64,000 nt of DNA, from contig JAXGMN010000026.1 of the NCBI GenBank assembly GCA_040768665.1, positions 1 through 64,000 on the forward strand, given 5' to 3'. Position numbers and translations under genes: made by a program. Shown one piece after another: positions 6,198-14,421 of this stretch. Numbering within the stretch: position 1 is the first letter of the stretch; the number at the start of each line of letters is the position of its first letter. Under the pieces are notes generated by a model. It had not been told where the DNA came from and made no database searches. It worked only from the letters and a program-made list of their open reading frames with translations. Source of the DNA: JABWBD01 sp040768665. Its GTDB lineage: Bacteria; Planctomycetota; Planctomycetia; Pirellulales; Thermoguttaceae.

Positions 6198-9100
6198 ATG
6201 CCCCGAAAATGTCGGACGGTGTGGATGGTGGCCGTAGTCGTTGCCTTGTCCCCGGCAATGCGATCGGCGACGGCTGCGGAAGAGACCTCCCGCGGTCTCG
6301 GCGGCGTGGCAAACCGCAGCCTGGCGGAAGAATTCGCCAGCCCGCCGCCGTCGGCGAGGCCGGGAGTCTATTGGGTGTGGCTCAACGGCGTCGTCGACCG
6401 GGCTCAGCTTGTCCGCGACCTCGAAGAGTATAAGGCCAAAGGAATCGCCAAGGCCTACATCTTCGATTGCGGCGCCCGCGATCCCGAAGACCTGATTCCC
6501 GAAGGACCGCCCTTCATGGGCCGCGAGTCTCTCGAGACCATCGGCCACGCGATCCGTGAGGCGATGCGGTTGGGAATCGAGATCGGCTTGACTACGTCGA
6601 GCAGTTGGAATGCCGGCGGACCTTGGGTTACCCCCGAGCATGCGAGCATGGGGCTGGTTTACTCGCAGACGGTGGTTCGAGGGCCGTCGCGTTTCTCCGA
6701 CATCCTCCCCTTTCCTAAGGTCCCCTCGAAAACGCCGAAGGGCCCCGGTGGAAGGCCGCTCTACCACAAGGACGTCGCCGTGGTCGCCGTTCGGGCGGCG
6801 GAGGTTGAGTCCGCGGTCGTCGAAGATGTCGACTCGGTCGTCGATCTGAGCGACCGGCTGGACGAGAACGGCCGCCTGGCGTGGGATGTGCCCGCCGGGA
6901 CGTGGACCGTTCTGCGGTTCGTCTGCACGAATACCGGGCAGGCGCTGGCGCTGCCCAGCCCCAAGTCGCAAGGCCTGGCGATCGATCACTTCAGCGCGGA
7001 CGCCACGCGAATGCACTTCGAGTTCTTCATCGACAAGCTGCAGCAGGAACTGGGCGACCTGACGAAAACCGCCCTGACCACCCTTTACTTGTGCAGCTAC
7101 GAGCTTCGCGGCGCGGCCTGGACGCCCGATTTCCTCCAGCAGTTCGAGCGGCGCCGCGGCTACGACATGACGCGGTATCTGCCGGTGTTGGCCGGAACGG
7201 TCATCCAGAGCAAGAAAGTGAGCGACCGCTTCCTGCACGATTACCGCAAGACGCAGGGCGATCTGTTGGTCGACGCCTTCTACCGCACGGCGCGGGAGGT
7301 GTGCCGGAGCCGCGGCCTGTTGCTTTGCGCCGAGGCGGGCGGGCCCGGTCCGCCGCTGCATCAGGTGCCGGTCGACGCCCTGAAGGCCCAGGGAGCGGTG
7401 GACATCGCCCGCGGCGAGTTCTGGACCGACGAGCATTACTTCGTGGTCAAGGAAACGGCCTGCGCCGCCCACGTCTACGGCAAACGGATCGTCGACCAGG
7501 AGGCATTCACGAGTTGGGCCCACTGGCAGTACGGGCCGTTCGATTTGAAGCCGCTGGCCGATCGGGCGTTGTGTGACGGGGCCAATCTGTTCACGTTTCA
7601 CATGTCGCCGCACAGCCCGCCCGAGGCGGGCCTGCCGGGGTGGGTCTATCACGCCGGCACGCACATCAACCCGAACCTGGTCTGGTGGCCCAAGGCGGGG
7701 CCGTTCGTCGATTACCTGGCGCGGTGCAGCCATCTTTTGCAGCAGGGCCTGTTTGTCGGCGACGTGTGCTACTACTACGGCGACGAGGGTTTCAACTTTG
7801 TTCCACCCAAGCAGGTCGATCCTTCCCTCGGATTCGGCTACGACTACGACGTGGTCAATCCCGAGGTGATCCTTACGCGGATGAAGGCGGCCGGCGGTCG
7901 TCTCGTCCTGCCCGACGGAATGAACTACGAGATCCTGGTGCTGCCGGACGACGACGCGATCGACCTCGAGGTGCTGCGAAAGCTTGAGGAGCTTGTCCGA
8001 GCGGGGGCGACCGTCGTGGGCCGCAAGCCGGTCCTCGCCACCGGCCTGGCCGGCTACCCGCAAAGCGATGCCGAAGTTCACGACATTGCCGAGCGGATGT
8101 GGGGCCCCTGTGACGGCGAGACCGTCACCGAGCACGCCTGCGGGGCGGGCAAAGTGATCTGGGGACCCTCGCCGCGCGAGATTCTCGAGGCGCGGGGCGT
8201 CGGCCCCGATTTCCGCTGCTTCGGCCGCCACCAGGAGACGGCGCTCGATTACCTTCACCGCCGCGACGGTGAGACCGACATCTACTTCGTCCGCAACAAG
8301 AACGAGCGATGGGCAGAGGCCGATTGCGTCTTCCGCGTGGCTGGCAAAGCGCCCGAGTTGTGGATGCCGGATGCGGGCCAGATCCGCAAGCAATTGGTTT
8401 ACCGAGCGGTCGAAGGCGGCACACAGGTGCCGATCCGGCTGGGGCCTCACGGTTCGGTCTTCGTGGTCTTTCGGGAGAAGGCCCCGAGCGAGCATCTGAC
8501 CTCCGTTCGGCCGGACAGGATCTCGATGTTTCCCGCGCTGCCCTCGGAGACACCCGAGATGGCGGAGGTGGAAGTTTTCCGCGGCGATCAGGGCGAGGTC
8601 GAATTAATGGTTTCGCAACCCGGCGCATACGTGCTGGAGACCAGCCGGGGTGGTCGACGGAAGGTCGACGTTGCATCGGTCCCGCAGGCCCGTGAGCTGG
8701 GCGGCCCTTGGGAAGTCTTCTTTCCCGCCGACTGGGGCGCACCGGCGTCGCAGGAGTTCCCGAAGCTGATCTCCTGGACCGAACACGGCAACGAAGGAAT
8801 CAAGTACTTCTCGGGCACCGCTCGCTACGAGACGGAATTCGAGATTCCCGCCGAGTTGCTCACGGCCGACCTGCGGCTGTTTCTCGACTTGGGCCAGGTA
8901 AAGAACGTGGCAAACGTGGCGGTAAACGGGCAGGTGCTGGGCATTCTCTGGAAGCCGCCGTTTGCGGTCGAGATCACCGCCGCAGCCAACCCAGGCGCGA
9001 ATCGCCTGACGGTGGAAGTGGCCAACACGTGGTCGAATCGGCTGGTGGGCGATGCCCAATCCACCGACGGCAAAACCTACTGCCGCACGAACATGACCAG

Positions 9101-9206
9101 GTCGCTCACATGGAGGCGATCGTGGAAAGACACGCCGTTGTTGGACTCGGGCCTTCTTGGGCCGGTCCGCCTGGTGCCGGTGAAGAGGATAAGGATCGGG
9201 CCGTGA
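6198..9206 (+). CDS. Secreted GH106-like glycosidase (alpha-L-rhamnosidase type)
   Basis: A 1002-residue protein with an N-terminal signal peptide (about residues 1-27, MAVVVALSPA...ATAAEE). The mature part opens with PPPSARPGVYWVWLNG and DLEEYKAKGIAKAYIFD, then GIEIGLTTSSSWNAGGPWV, the pattern of glycoside hydrolase family 106, which removes alpha-L-rhamnose from plant and algal polysaccharides. A C-terminal beta-sandwich (about residues 880-990, with LFLDLGQVKNVANVAVNG) is a typical accessory carbohydrate-binding domain. AGGAG 10 bases before the ATG supports the start. The antisense strand holds a 767-codon frame that is only a codon-usage shadow. Exact substrate is not proven. Confidence 0.85.
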   Translation: MPRKCRTVWMVAVVVALSPAMRSATAAEETSRGLGGVANRSLAEEFASPPPSARPGVYWVWLNGVVDRAQLVRDLEEYKAKGIAKAYIFDCGARDPEDLIPEGPPFMGRESLETIGHAIREAMRLGIEIGLTTSSSWNAGGPWVTPEHASMGLVYSQTVVRGPSRFSDILPFPKVPSKTPKGPGGRPLYHKDVAVVAVRAAEVESAVVEDVDSVVDLSDRLDENGRLAWDVPAGTWTVLRFVCTNTGQALALPSPKSQGLAIDHFSADATRMHFEFFIDKLQQELGDLTKTALTTLYLCSYELRGAAWTPDFLQQFERRRGYDMTRYLPVLAGTVIQSKKVSDRFLHDYRKTQGDLLVDAFYRTAREVCRSRGLLLCAEAGGPGPPLHQVPVDALKAQGAVDIARGEFWTDEHYFVVKETACAAHVYGKRIVDQEAFTSWAHWQYGPFDLKPLADRALCDGANLFTFHMSPHSPPEAGLPGWVYHAGTHINPNLVWWPKAGPFVDYLARCSHLLQQGLFVGDVCYYYGDEGFNFVPPKQVDPSLGFGYDYDVVNPEVILTRMKAAGGRLVLPDGMNYEILVLPDDDAIDLEVLRKLEELVRAGATVVGRKPVLATGLAGYPQSDAEVHDIAERMWGPCDGETVTEHACGAGKVIWGPSPREILEARGVGPDFRCFGRHQETALDYLHRRDGETDIYFVRNKNERWAEADCVFRVAGKAPELWMPDAGQIRKQLVYRAVEGGTQVPIRLGPHGSVFVVFREKAPSEHLTSVRPDRISMFPALPSETPEMAEVEVFRGDQGEVELMVSQPGAYVLETSRGGRRKVDVASVPQARELGGPWEVFFPADWGAPASQEFPKLISWTEHGNEGIKYFSGTARYETEFEIPAELLTADLRLFLDLGQVKNVANVAVNGQVLGILWKPPFAVEITAAANPGANRLTVEVANTWSNRLVGDAQSTDGKTYCRTNMTRSLTWRRSWKDTPLLDSGLLGPVRLVPVKRIRIGP

Positions 9207-9256
9207 GGATAGGCGAGGCCGGTCGCAGGCGCGGTCGGGTCTGGGGAAAACGCTAG

Positions 9257-9535
9257 TTTCCTTTCGACACCACCCGCGCTCTCGAGTTCGCGCTGTTCCG
9301 GACCTTTTGCGTCCCGAGTATTTCGGCCCTGCTGGATCGCACCGGCGAGTTTCAGCGGCGTGCCCAGAAACGGTATGACGACACGGATATCATCGTCAGC
9401 GAGCTGGTTGAGTGGGGCTACGACAGTGAGCGGGGCAGGCGGGCCTTGAGACGCCTGAACCAACTGCACGACCGTTTCTCCATCGCCAACGAAGACTTCC
9501 TGTATGTCCTGTCTACGTTCATCTACGAGCATTGA
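9257..9535 (+). pseudogene. DUF2236 (MpaB-like oxygenase) gene fragment
   Basis: The frame from 9257 to TGA 9533-9535 reads FPFDTTRALEFALFRTF at its start, continues through QKRYDDTDIIVSELVEWGYD, and ends with DFLYVLSTFIYEH. That order of motifs belongs to the first part of DUF2236 (oxygenase MpaB family) proteins, which are normally about 280 residues. There is no start codon (TAG at 9254-9256 closes the frame), and the ORF stops where the family continues toward its conserved Arg/His region. It is an internal fragment lacking both ends, so a dead gene. Confidence 0.65.
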
Positions 9536-9657
9536 CCTTGGCATTTCCGCCACTTGCTGTCTTGCCCATGACTGGTACATTCAATGCTGTCAGACCCGCA
9601 TCGCACTTCCACCTCTCGATCGGTTCGAGGGGCGGATGAACCGCAGGAGACTCTGCT

Positions 9658-10944
9658 ATGAGCACAACATGGACTCACCCCCGCGACGAGATCATGCGCA
9701 CAATGGAACGAATCTATCGGTACCGCATGACCACGACCTCCGGCGGCAATATCTCGATTCGCGAGCCGAGCGGCGACATCTGGATCACGCCGGCGCGGGT
9801 AGACAAGGGCAGTCTCACCCGCGACGATGTCGTTCGTGTCGCGTCCACCGGTGCGATGGAAGGTGCGCATCGGCCCTCGTCCGAATTCCCGTTCCACCAG
9901 GCGGTGTACGAAGCCCGACCGGACATTCGGGCGGTCGTCCACGCCCACCCGGTGGCCCTCGTCGCGTTCAGCATCTGCCGGCAGACGCCCGACACCCGGC
10001 TATTTCACCAGGCCTATTTCATGTGCGGCCGCACCGGTTTCGCGCCGTACGCCCTGCCCGGCAGCAAACGGCTCGGCGAGAATATCGCTGCAGCCTTCAA
10101 GGCAGGCTGCGACAGCGTCGTCCTCGAGAATCACGGCATCGTGGTCGGCGGCACGTCGCTGTCGCATGCCTTCCAGCGATTCGAGGCATTCGAATTCGCC
10201 GCAAAGACCCTGATCAAGGCCCGTCACCTCGGTGAAGTCCGCTGCCTCGACGAGGCCCGCCTCAAACAGGCTCACAGCCGCAGCGTCGCCCTGGAGTCGT
10301 TCGACTTCGGATCTCCAACCGCCCATGAGTTGGAATTGCGGCGGCAGTTGTGTCTGTTCCTCCGTCGCGGCTGCCGGCAGCGATTGTTGATCAGCACGGA
10401 AGGGAGTTTTTCTGCGCGGCTCGGCGAGGATTCGTTCCTGATCACGCCCACCCAACAGGACCGCGAATCTCTCGAGATGTCCGACTTCGTCCGTGTGGAA
10501 GGCAACCGCCGCGAAACCGGCAAGAAGGCCAGCCGAGCCGTCATGGCACACCAGGCCATCTATCGCAGGCACCCGAACGTTGAGGCGGTCGTCTTCGCCC
10601 ATCCGGTCAATGCGACCGCGTTCAGCGTCACCGACTCGACGTTCGATGCCCGAACGATTCCCGAGAGCTACGTGTTTCTCCGCGACGTCCAGCGGGTGCC
10701 CTACGGCGTGCAGTACCGGCACGACGGCCGCATCGCCGAATTCACCAGCGCAGGCTCACCGGCTGCCATCCTGGAAAACGACGGAGTCCTCGTCACCGGC
10801 GCCAGCGTGCTCGATGCCTTCGACCGGCTCGAGGTCCTGGAATCAACGGCCGAAGCGGTCATCAACGCCCGGACGGTCGGCGAAGTCTCGGCCATGCCCG
10901 ACGCCGTAATCCGCGAGCTCCGCGACGCATTCAAAATCCCTTGA
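9658..10944 (+). CDS. Tandem class II aldolase/adducin-family protein
   Basis: Two class II aldolase domains are joined in 428 residues. The first (about 10-205) has TTTSGGNISIRE, the zinc-binding HAHP (His95, His97) and ENHGIVVGG, as in L-fuculose-phosphate and L-rhamnulose-phosphate aldolases. The second (about 225-425) has the corresponding positions altered: FAHP (Phe313 in place of the first His) and ENDGVLVTG (Asp for the third zinc His). Only domain one should bind zinc normally. AGGAGA precedes the ATG. Cleavage of a deoxy-sugar phosphate would fit the rhamnosidase upstream, but substrate is inferred. Confidence 0.85.
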   Translation: MSTTWTHPRDEIMRTMERIYRYRMTTTSGGNISIREPSGDIWITPARVDKGSLTRDDVVRVASTGAMEGAHRPSSEFPFHQAVYEARPDIRAVVHAHPVALVAFSICRQTPDTRLFHQAYFMCGRTGFAPYALPGSKRLGENIAAAFKAGCDSVVLENHGIVVGGTSLSHAFQRFEAFEFAAKTLIKARHLGEVRCLDEARLKQAHSRSVALESFDFGSPTAHELELRRQLCLFLRRGCRQRLLISTEGSFSARLGEDSFLITPTQQDRESLEMSDFVRVEGNRRETGKKASRAVMAHQAIYRRHPNVEAVVFAHPVNATAFSVTDSTFDARTIPESYVFLRDVQRVPYGVQYRHDGRIAEFTSAGSPAAILENDGVLVTGASVLDAFDRLEVLESTAEAVINARTVGEVSAMPDAVIRELRDAFKIP

Positions 10945-11078
10945 AGCCAACTCCGGCGCACGCGGCCCTGCTTCCACTCGACCCAACTCAGCGCGTTCGG
11001 CTTGCCGTCGCTGTGCCACTGCCTAGCGTTGATCGTACGATATGTACCGCGGGGACACTGAGCGCCGCGGAAGAAGGA

Positions 11079-11819
11079 CTACTCGCCCGCAGACGGCTCG
11101 AGCAGTCCCTTGAGCTCCTGCGGGAATGCCGCCCACGACGCCTGATACGTCTCTTCCAGCGGGGCCAAGACGTACTCGTCCTCGGTCAAGAAAATGGGCA
11201 GCGCCGGCAAATCGTCTCCCACCGCCACGGGTTCCACGTAGGCGGTCTTGATCGGCGCCGCGCGGTAGGCTGCCACCGTCAGTTGCTTGTCGGCGGGTAA
11301 TTCGAACGGCCGTTCGACGATCTCGTCCCAGATTGCCTTGTGAATGCCTTGGGGATCGCGTACGGAAGGCGGGAGCAGATCGACGATCAACAGGTGGATG
11401 CCCTCCCAGATCAGGTTCGACGTCTTGCGGACGAACGCCCGAAGGGCGCTCGAGCTGCCCTTATTCCCCGGCGAAACGATTTCAATGACGGCCACCACTT
11501 CGCCGTGCCGGTGCTGAATGCGAATGCGATTGGCCCGGCGGGCGTAGGTGTCTTCCTCCCCCTGGATCACGAACCGGGCCTGCGGCGGGGCAGTGGCGAC
11601 GGCCAGGCCGCCAGCCGGTTCACGACTCGCCGTGTCTCTCGGCTCGCGGCTGAGGGTGAGCACGTCGGGAATCGGGCCGCCGGTCTGCTGCTCGACCAGC
11701 GCGATGAAGCCGGGCGGCAATCGGCCGATGTTCAGCGACCGGGCGAGTTCGATCGTCCAGTCTTGGTGAAAGTGGTGAAACAGACCGGCGTCGACGCGAG
11801 TCCAGTCATGGATCGACAT
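11079..11819 (-). CDS. DUF4058 family protein
   Basis: A 246-residue cytoplasmic protein with the family's opening MSIHDWTRVDAGLFHHFHQDW, middle IEIVSPGNKG and end AWAAFPQELKGLLE-like helix. DUF4058 proteins are abundant in planctomycetes and cyanobacteria and have a nuclease-like alpha/beta appearance (the E-x-SP-xNK segment), but no role is established. The ATG at 11819 has GGAGGAA upstream. It is transcribed away from the FGE/sialidase fusion gene, whose start lies 174 bases away. Confidence 0.85.
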   Translation of the reverse strand: MSIHDWTRVDAGLFHHFHQDWTIELARSLNIGRLPPGFIALVEQQTGGPIPDVLTLSREPRDTASREPAGGLAVATAPPQARFVIQGEEDTYARRANRIRIQHRHGEVVAVIEIVSPGNKGSSSALRAFVRKTSNLIWEGIHLLIVDLLPPSVRDPQGIHKAIWDEIVERPFELPADKQLTVAAYRAAPIKTAYVEPVAVGDDLPALPIFLTEDEYVLAPLEETYQASWAAFPQELKGLLEPSAGE

Positions 11820-11993
11820 AGCACGTTCCTCCGGAGACTCCCGTTATTATACCGCCGCCGGGGCCCGGATGGAACTCGCGCAGCCGCTTTTCCGCACACT
11901 GCGGGTGCATGGTGTTGCGGCGCAACCGTCGGCAATCGCATAATGGCAACATCGCTTGACCGCAGCACTCCAAGACGTCGGGAACCACTCGTG

Positions 11994-14021
11994 ATGAAAC
12001 TGCTCACACTGCTGATTGCGACAATCGCTTCTATGTCGGCCGCCCGCGGTGACGAAGTTATCAACTCGTTGGGCATGCGAATGGTCCGCATCGCGCCCGG
12101 CACGTTTGTCATGGGATCGAACGACGGCCAGTGGGACGAACGGCCCGTGCATCCGGTGACCATCAGCCGGCCCTTCTCGATCTCCGCCACCGAAGTGACC
12201 AATGCCCAGTACGAACAGTTCGACCCGCAGCACAAGCACGTGCGAGGCAAGCTGGGATTCTCCAAGGAAGACGACGAGGCTGCGATCTTCGTGTCCTGGC
12301 AGGAAGCCGCGGCGTTCTGCCAATGGCTGTCGCGGAAGGAAGGCAAACCGTATCGTCTGCCCACCGAGGCCGAGTGGGAGTATGCCTGCCGGGCCGGCAC
12401 GACAACGCCCTACCACACCGGCGACTCGCTGCCGGAGCCGTTTCAGAAGAACGTGGCCGTGAGTTGGTTTCCCGGCAGGCGGACTGACGGCGATATCGTG
12501 GCTTTGCACGTCGCCAAAACGCCGCCGAACGCCTGGGGGCTATACGACATGCACGGCAATGTCGAAGAGTGGTGCTTCGACTGGTACGGACCCTACGCCT
12601 CAGGGCCGCAGACGGATCCGATCGGCCTCGCCGACGGCGACTTCCGCGTCGCCCGCGGCGGCAGCCATTCCACCACGCTTGAGTTCCTCCGCTCGTCGAA
12701 CCGCAGCGGCACGCTGCCGGACGACAAGAGTTGGCTGATCGGCTTCCGCGTCGTTGAGGGCGAACTTTCTTCGACACAGCCGTTGACTCCGCCGCCGGCC
12801 CCGCTCAACGCCCGCGATGTCTCGCAGGAGATTCCCAACGGACTGGCCAAGGGGCCGGATCCGGCAAAGCCGTATTTCCGAGGCCCGCGGCAATACGTAA
12901 AGCAGCCGGCAGCCGAGGATTGCCCGGTGTTCAACCGCCACAACCACTGTCCCGCGCTGGTGAATTGCCCAAACGGCGACTTGTTGGCGATCTGGTACAC
13001 CTGCCAAACCGAGCCGGGTCGAGAGCTGGGGATCGTCGCCAGCCGCCTGCCCTATGGCCAGGAAGACTGGCAGGTCGCCTCGAATTTCTGGGACGCCCCG
13101 GACCGCAACGACCACGCCTCCGCCCTGTGGGTCGATGAGAAGGGCACGCTCCACCATTTCAATGGCCTCGCGGCGGCGGCCACCTGGGGCAGCCTGGCGA
13201 CGATCCTGCGAACCTCGACCGACAACGGCGCCACCTGGTCCAAGGCCCGCCTGATCATGCCGGAGCACGGCCTGCACCACATGCCGATCGAGTCGGTAAT
13301 CCGCACCCGCGAAGGCGCGATCCTGGTCCCTTGCGACGCGGTCCCCGGAGGCGCGGGCGGCAGCGCCGTGCTGATCAGCCGCGACGACGGCCGGACGTGG
13401 ACCGATCCCGCCCAAGACGCCCCGATCCCGGACTTTTCGGCCGGTTCGACCGGCGCCACCATCGCCGGGATCCACGCCGGCTTCGTCCAACTGGCCGACG
13501 GCCGACTGCTGGCATTCGGTCGCGGCAACAACATCGACGGCCGCATGCCACAAAGCATCTCCAGCGACGGGGGCAAAACCTGGACCTACAGCGCCAGTCC
13601 TTTTCCGCCGATCGGCGGCGGCCAGCGGCTGGCGAGCTTGCGACTGAAGGAAGGACCGATCCTCTTCTGCTCGTTCGGCCGCGAGGTCCGCTTCCGCGAC
13701 GCGGCGGGCAACGAGCACGTCGGCTCGGGCCTCTTTGCCGCTCTGTCGACCGATGAAGGGCAGTCGTGGCAGATCAAGCGGCTGATCACCGACGACGGCC
13801 GGCCGCGAAAGGTCGACGGCGGCGGAAACACGGGAGCGTTCACGATGAGCGCCACGTCGGCCGAGCCGCGGGGATACCTTTCCATCTGCCAGGCGCCCGA
13901 CGGCGTCGTTCACCTGATCTCGTCCAAGCAGCACTACGTTTTCAACCTGGCCTGGCTGACGACCCCTCCGCCGGCGCCGCCTCAGCGGGCGGAACTCGAA
14001 GACCAGCTTTGCCCTCCCTGA
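11994..14021 (+). CDS. Secreted FGE-like and sialidase-like fusion protein
   Basis: The ATG at 11994 gives a 675-residue protein with a signal peptide (MKLLTLLIATIASMSAARG). Residues about 22-250 form a formylglycine-generating-enzyme (SUMF1) type domain: NSLGMRMVRIAPGTFVMGSN, RLPTEAEWEYACRAGT, WGLYDMHGNVEEWCFDWY, ARGGSHS, GFRVVEG. The catalytic Cys pair of true FGEs is absent near the GFRV end, so it probably binds ligand rather than oxidises sulfatase Cys. Residues about 300-660 are a BNR/sialidase-like six-bladed propeller with Asp-box motifs such as STDNGATWSKAR and SRDDGRTW. The frame upstream of 11994 is antisense to the DUF4058 gene. Confidence 0.85.
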   Translation: MKLLTLLIATIASMSAARGDEVINSLGMRMVRIAPGTFVMGSNDGQWDERPVHPVTISRPFSISATEVTNAQYEQFDPQHKHVRGKLGFSKEDDEAAIFVSWQEAAAFCQWLSRKEGKPYRLPTEAEWEYACRAGTTTPYHTGDSLPEPFQKNVAVSWFPGRRTDGDIVALHVAKTPPNAWGLYDMHGNVEEWCFDWYGPYASGPQTDPIGLADGDFRVARGGSHSTTLEFLRSSNRSGTLPDDKSWLIGFRVVEGELSSTQPLTPPPAPLNARDVSQEIPNGLAKGPDPAKPYFRGPRQYVKQPAAEDCPVFNRHNHCPALVNCPNGDLLAIWYTCQTEPGRELGIVASRLPYGQEDWQVASNFWDAPDRNDHASALWVDEKGTLHHFNGLAAAATWGSLATILRTSTDNGATWSKARLIMPEHGLHHMPIESVIRTREGAILVPCDAVPGGAGGSAVLISRDDGRTWTDPAQDAPIPDFSAGSTGATIAGIHAGFVQLADGRLLAFGRGNNIDGRMPQSISSDGGKTWTYSASPFPPIGGGQRLASLRLKEGPILFCSFGREVRFRDAAGNEHVGSGLFAALSTDEGQSWQIKRLITDDGRPRKVDGGGNTGAFTMSATSAEPRGYLSICQAPDGVVHLISSKQHYVFNLAWLTTPPPAPPQRAELEDQLCPP

Positions 14022-14421
14022 GGGCGCCGCCTGCACTGCGGAAATCACCATGAACCTTGCAGAGCTGTTGGACACACATCTCCCAGTTGCCGATCCCGGA
14101 ATTCGGGCGCCCGGTCGGTCAGCTCACCATGCGCGGTCTCTTCTTGCATCTCGACCTCAATCCCCCCAGCGACTACGTGCTACAGATGTCACCTCATCAT
14201 CCAAGCGTGGTTCCAGCCCTGCATCTGGTCGGACTCACTAGTCGTCCGACAACTTCGCGACCGGCCAGCGGCAAAACTGCTTCCTGGAAAGGCGACGATA
14301 GATCCCGACAGTCAATCTCAAGAACCTGCGTCGCGACTCTCGGCCTTATCGCGGCCCTGTTGCCGGGCTTGCCACGGCTGGCTCTCGGCGGCGACACAGC
14401 CGGGGAAATGCTTCGTTTCGA
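14022..14421 (+). pseudogene. 5' remnant preceding the HzsA-like gene
   Basis: One frame here reads TCVATLGLIAALLPGLPRLA then LGGDTAGEMLRFDWHFRESL (about 14327-14450). It looks like a signal peptide and the first residues of a mature protein, but it lies in a different frame from the multiheme protein that follows. The simplest reading is a deletion that removed the N-terminal propeller and fused the two ends out of frame. The rest of the stretch (14022-14320) shows nothing recognisable. Confidence 0.45.

Noticed and set aside
6192..8495. A 767-codon frame antisense to the GH106-like gene
   Set aside because: It mirrors codon usage of the GC-rich sense gene, has no family resemblance, and no start site or promoter of its own.
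11340..11993. An N-terminal extension of the FGE/sialidase fusion
   Set aside because: These codons are antisense to the DUF4058 gene, and a proper signal peptide starts at 11994.
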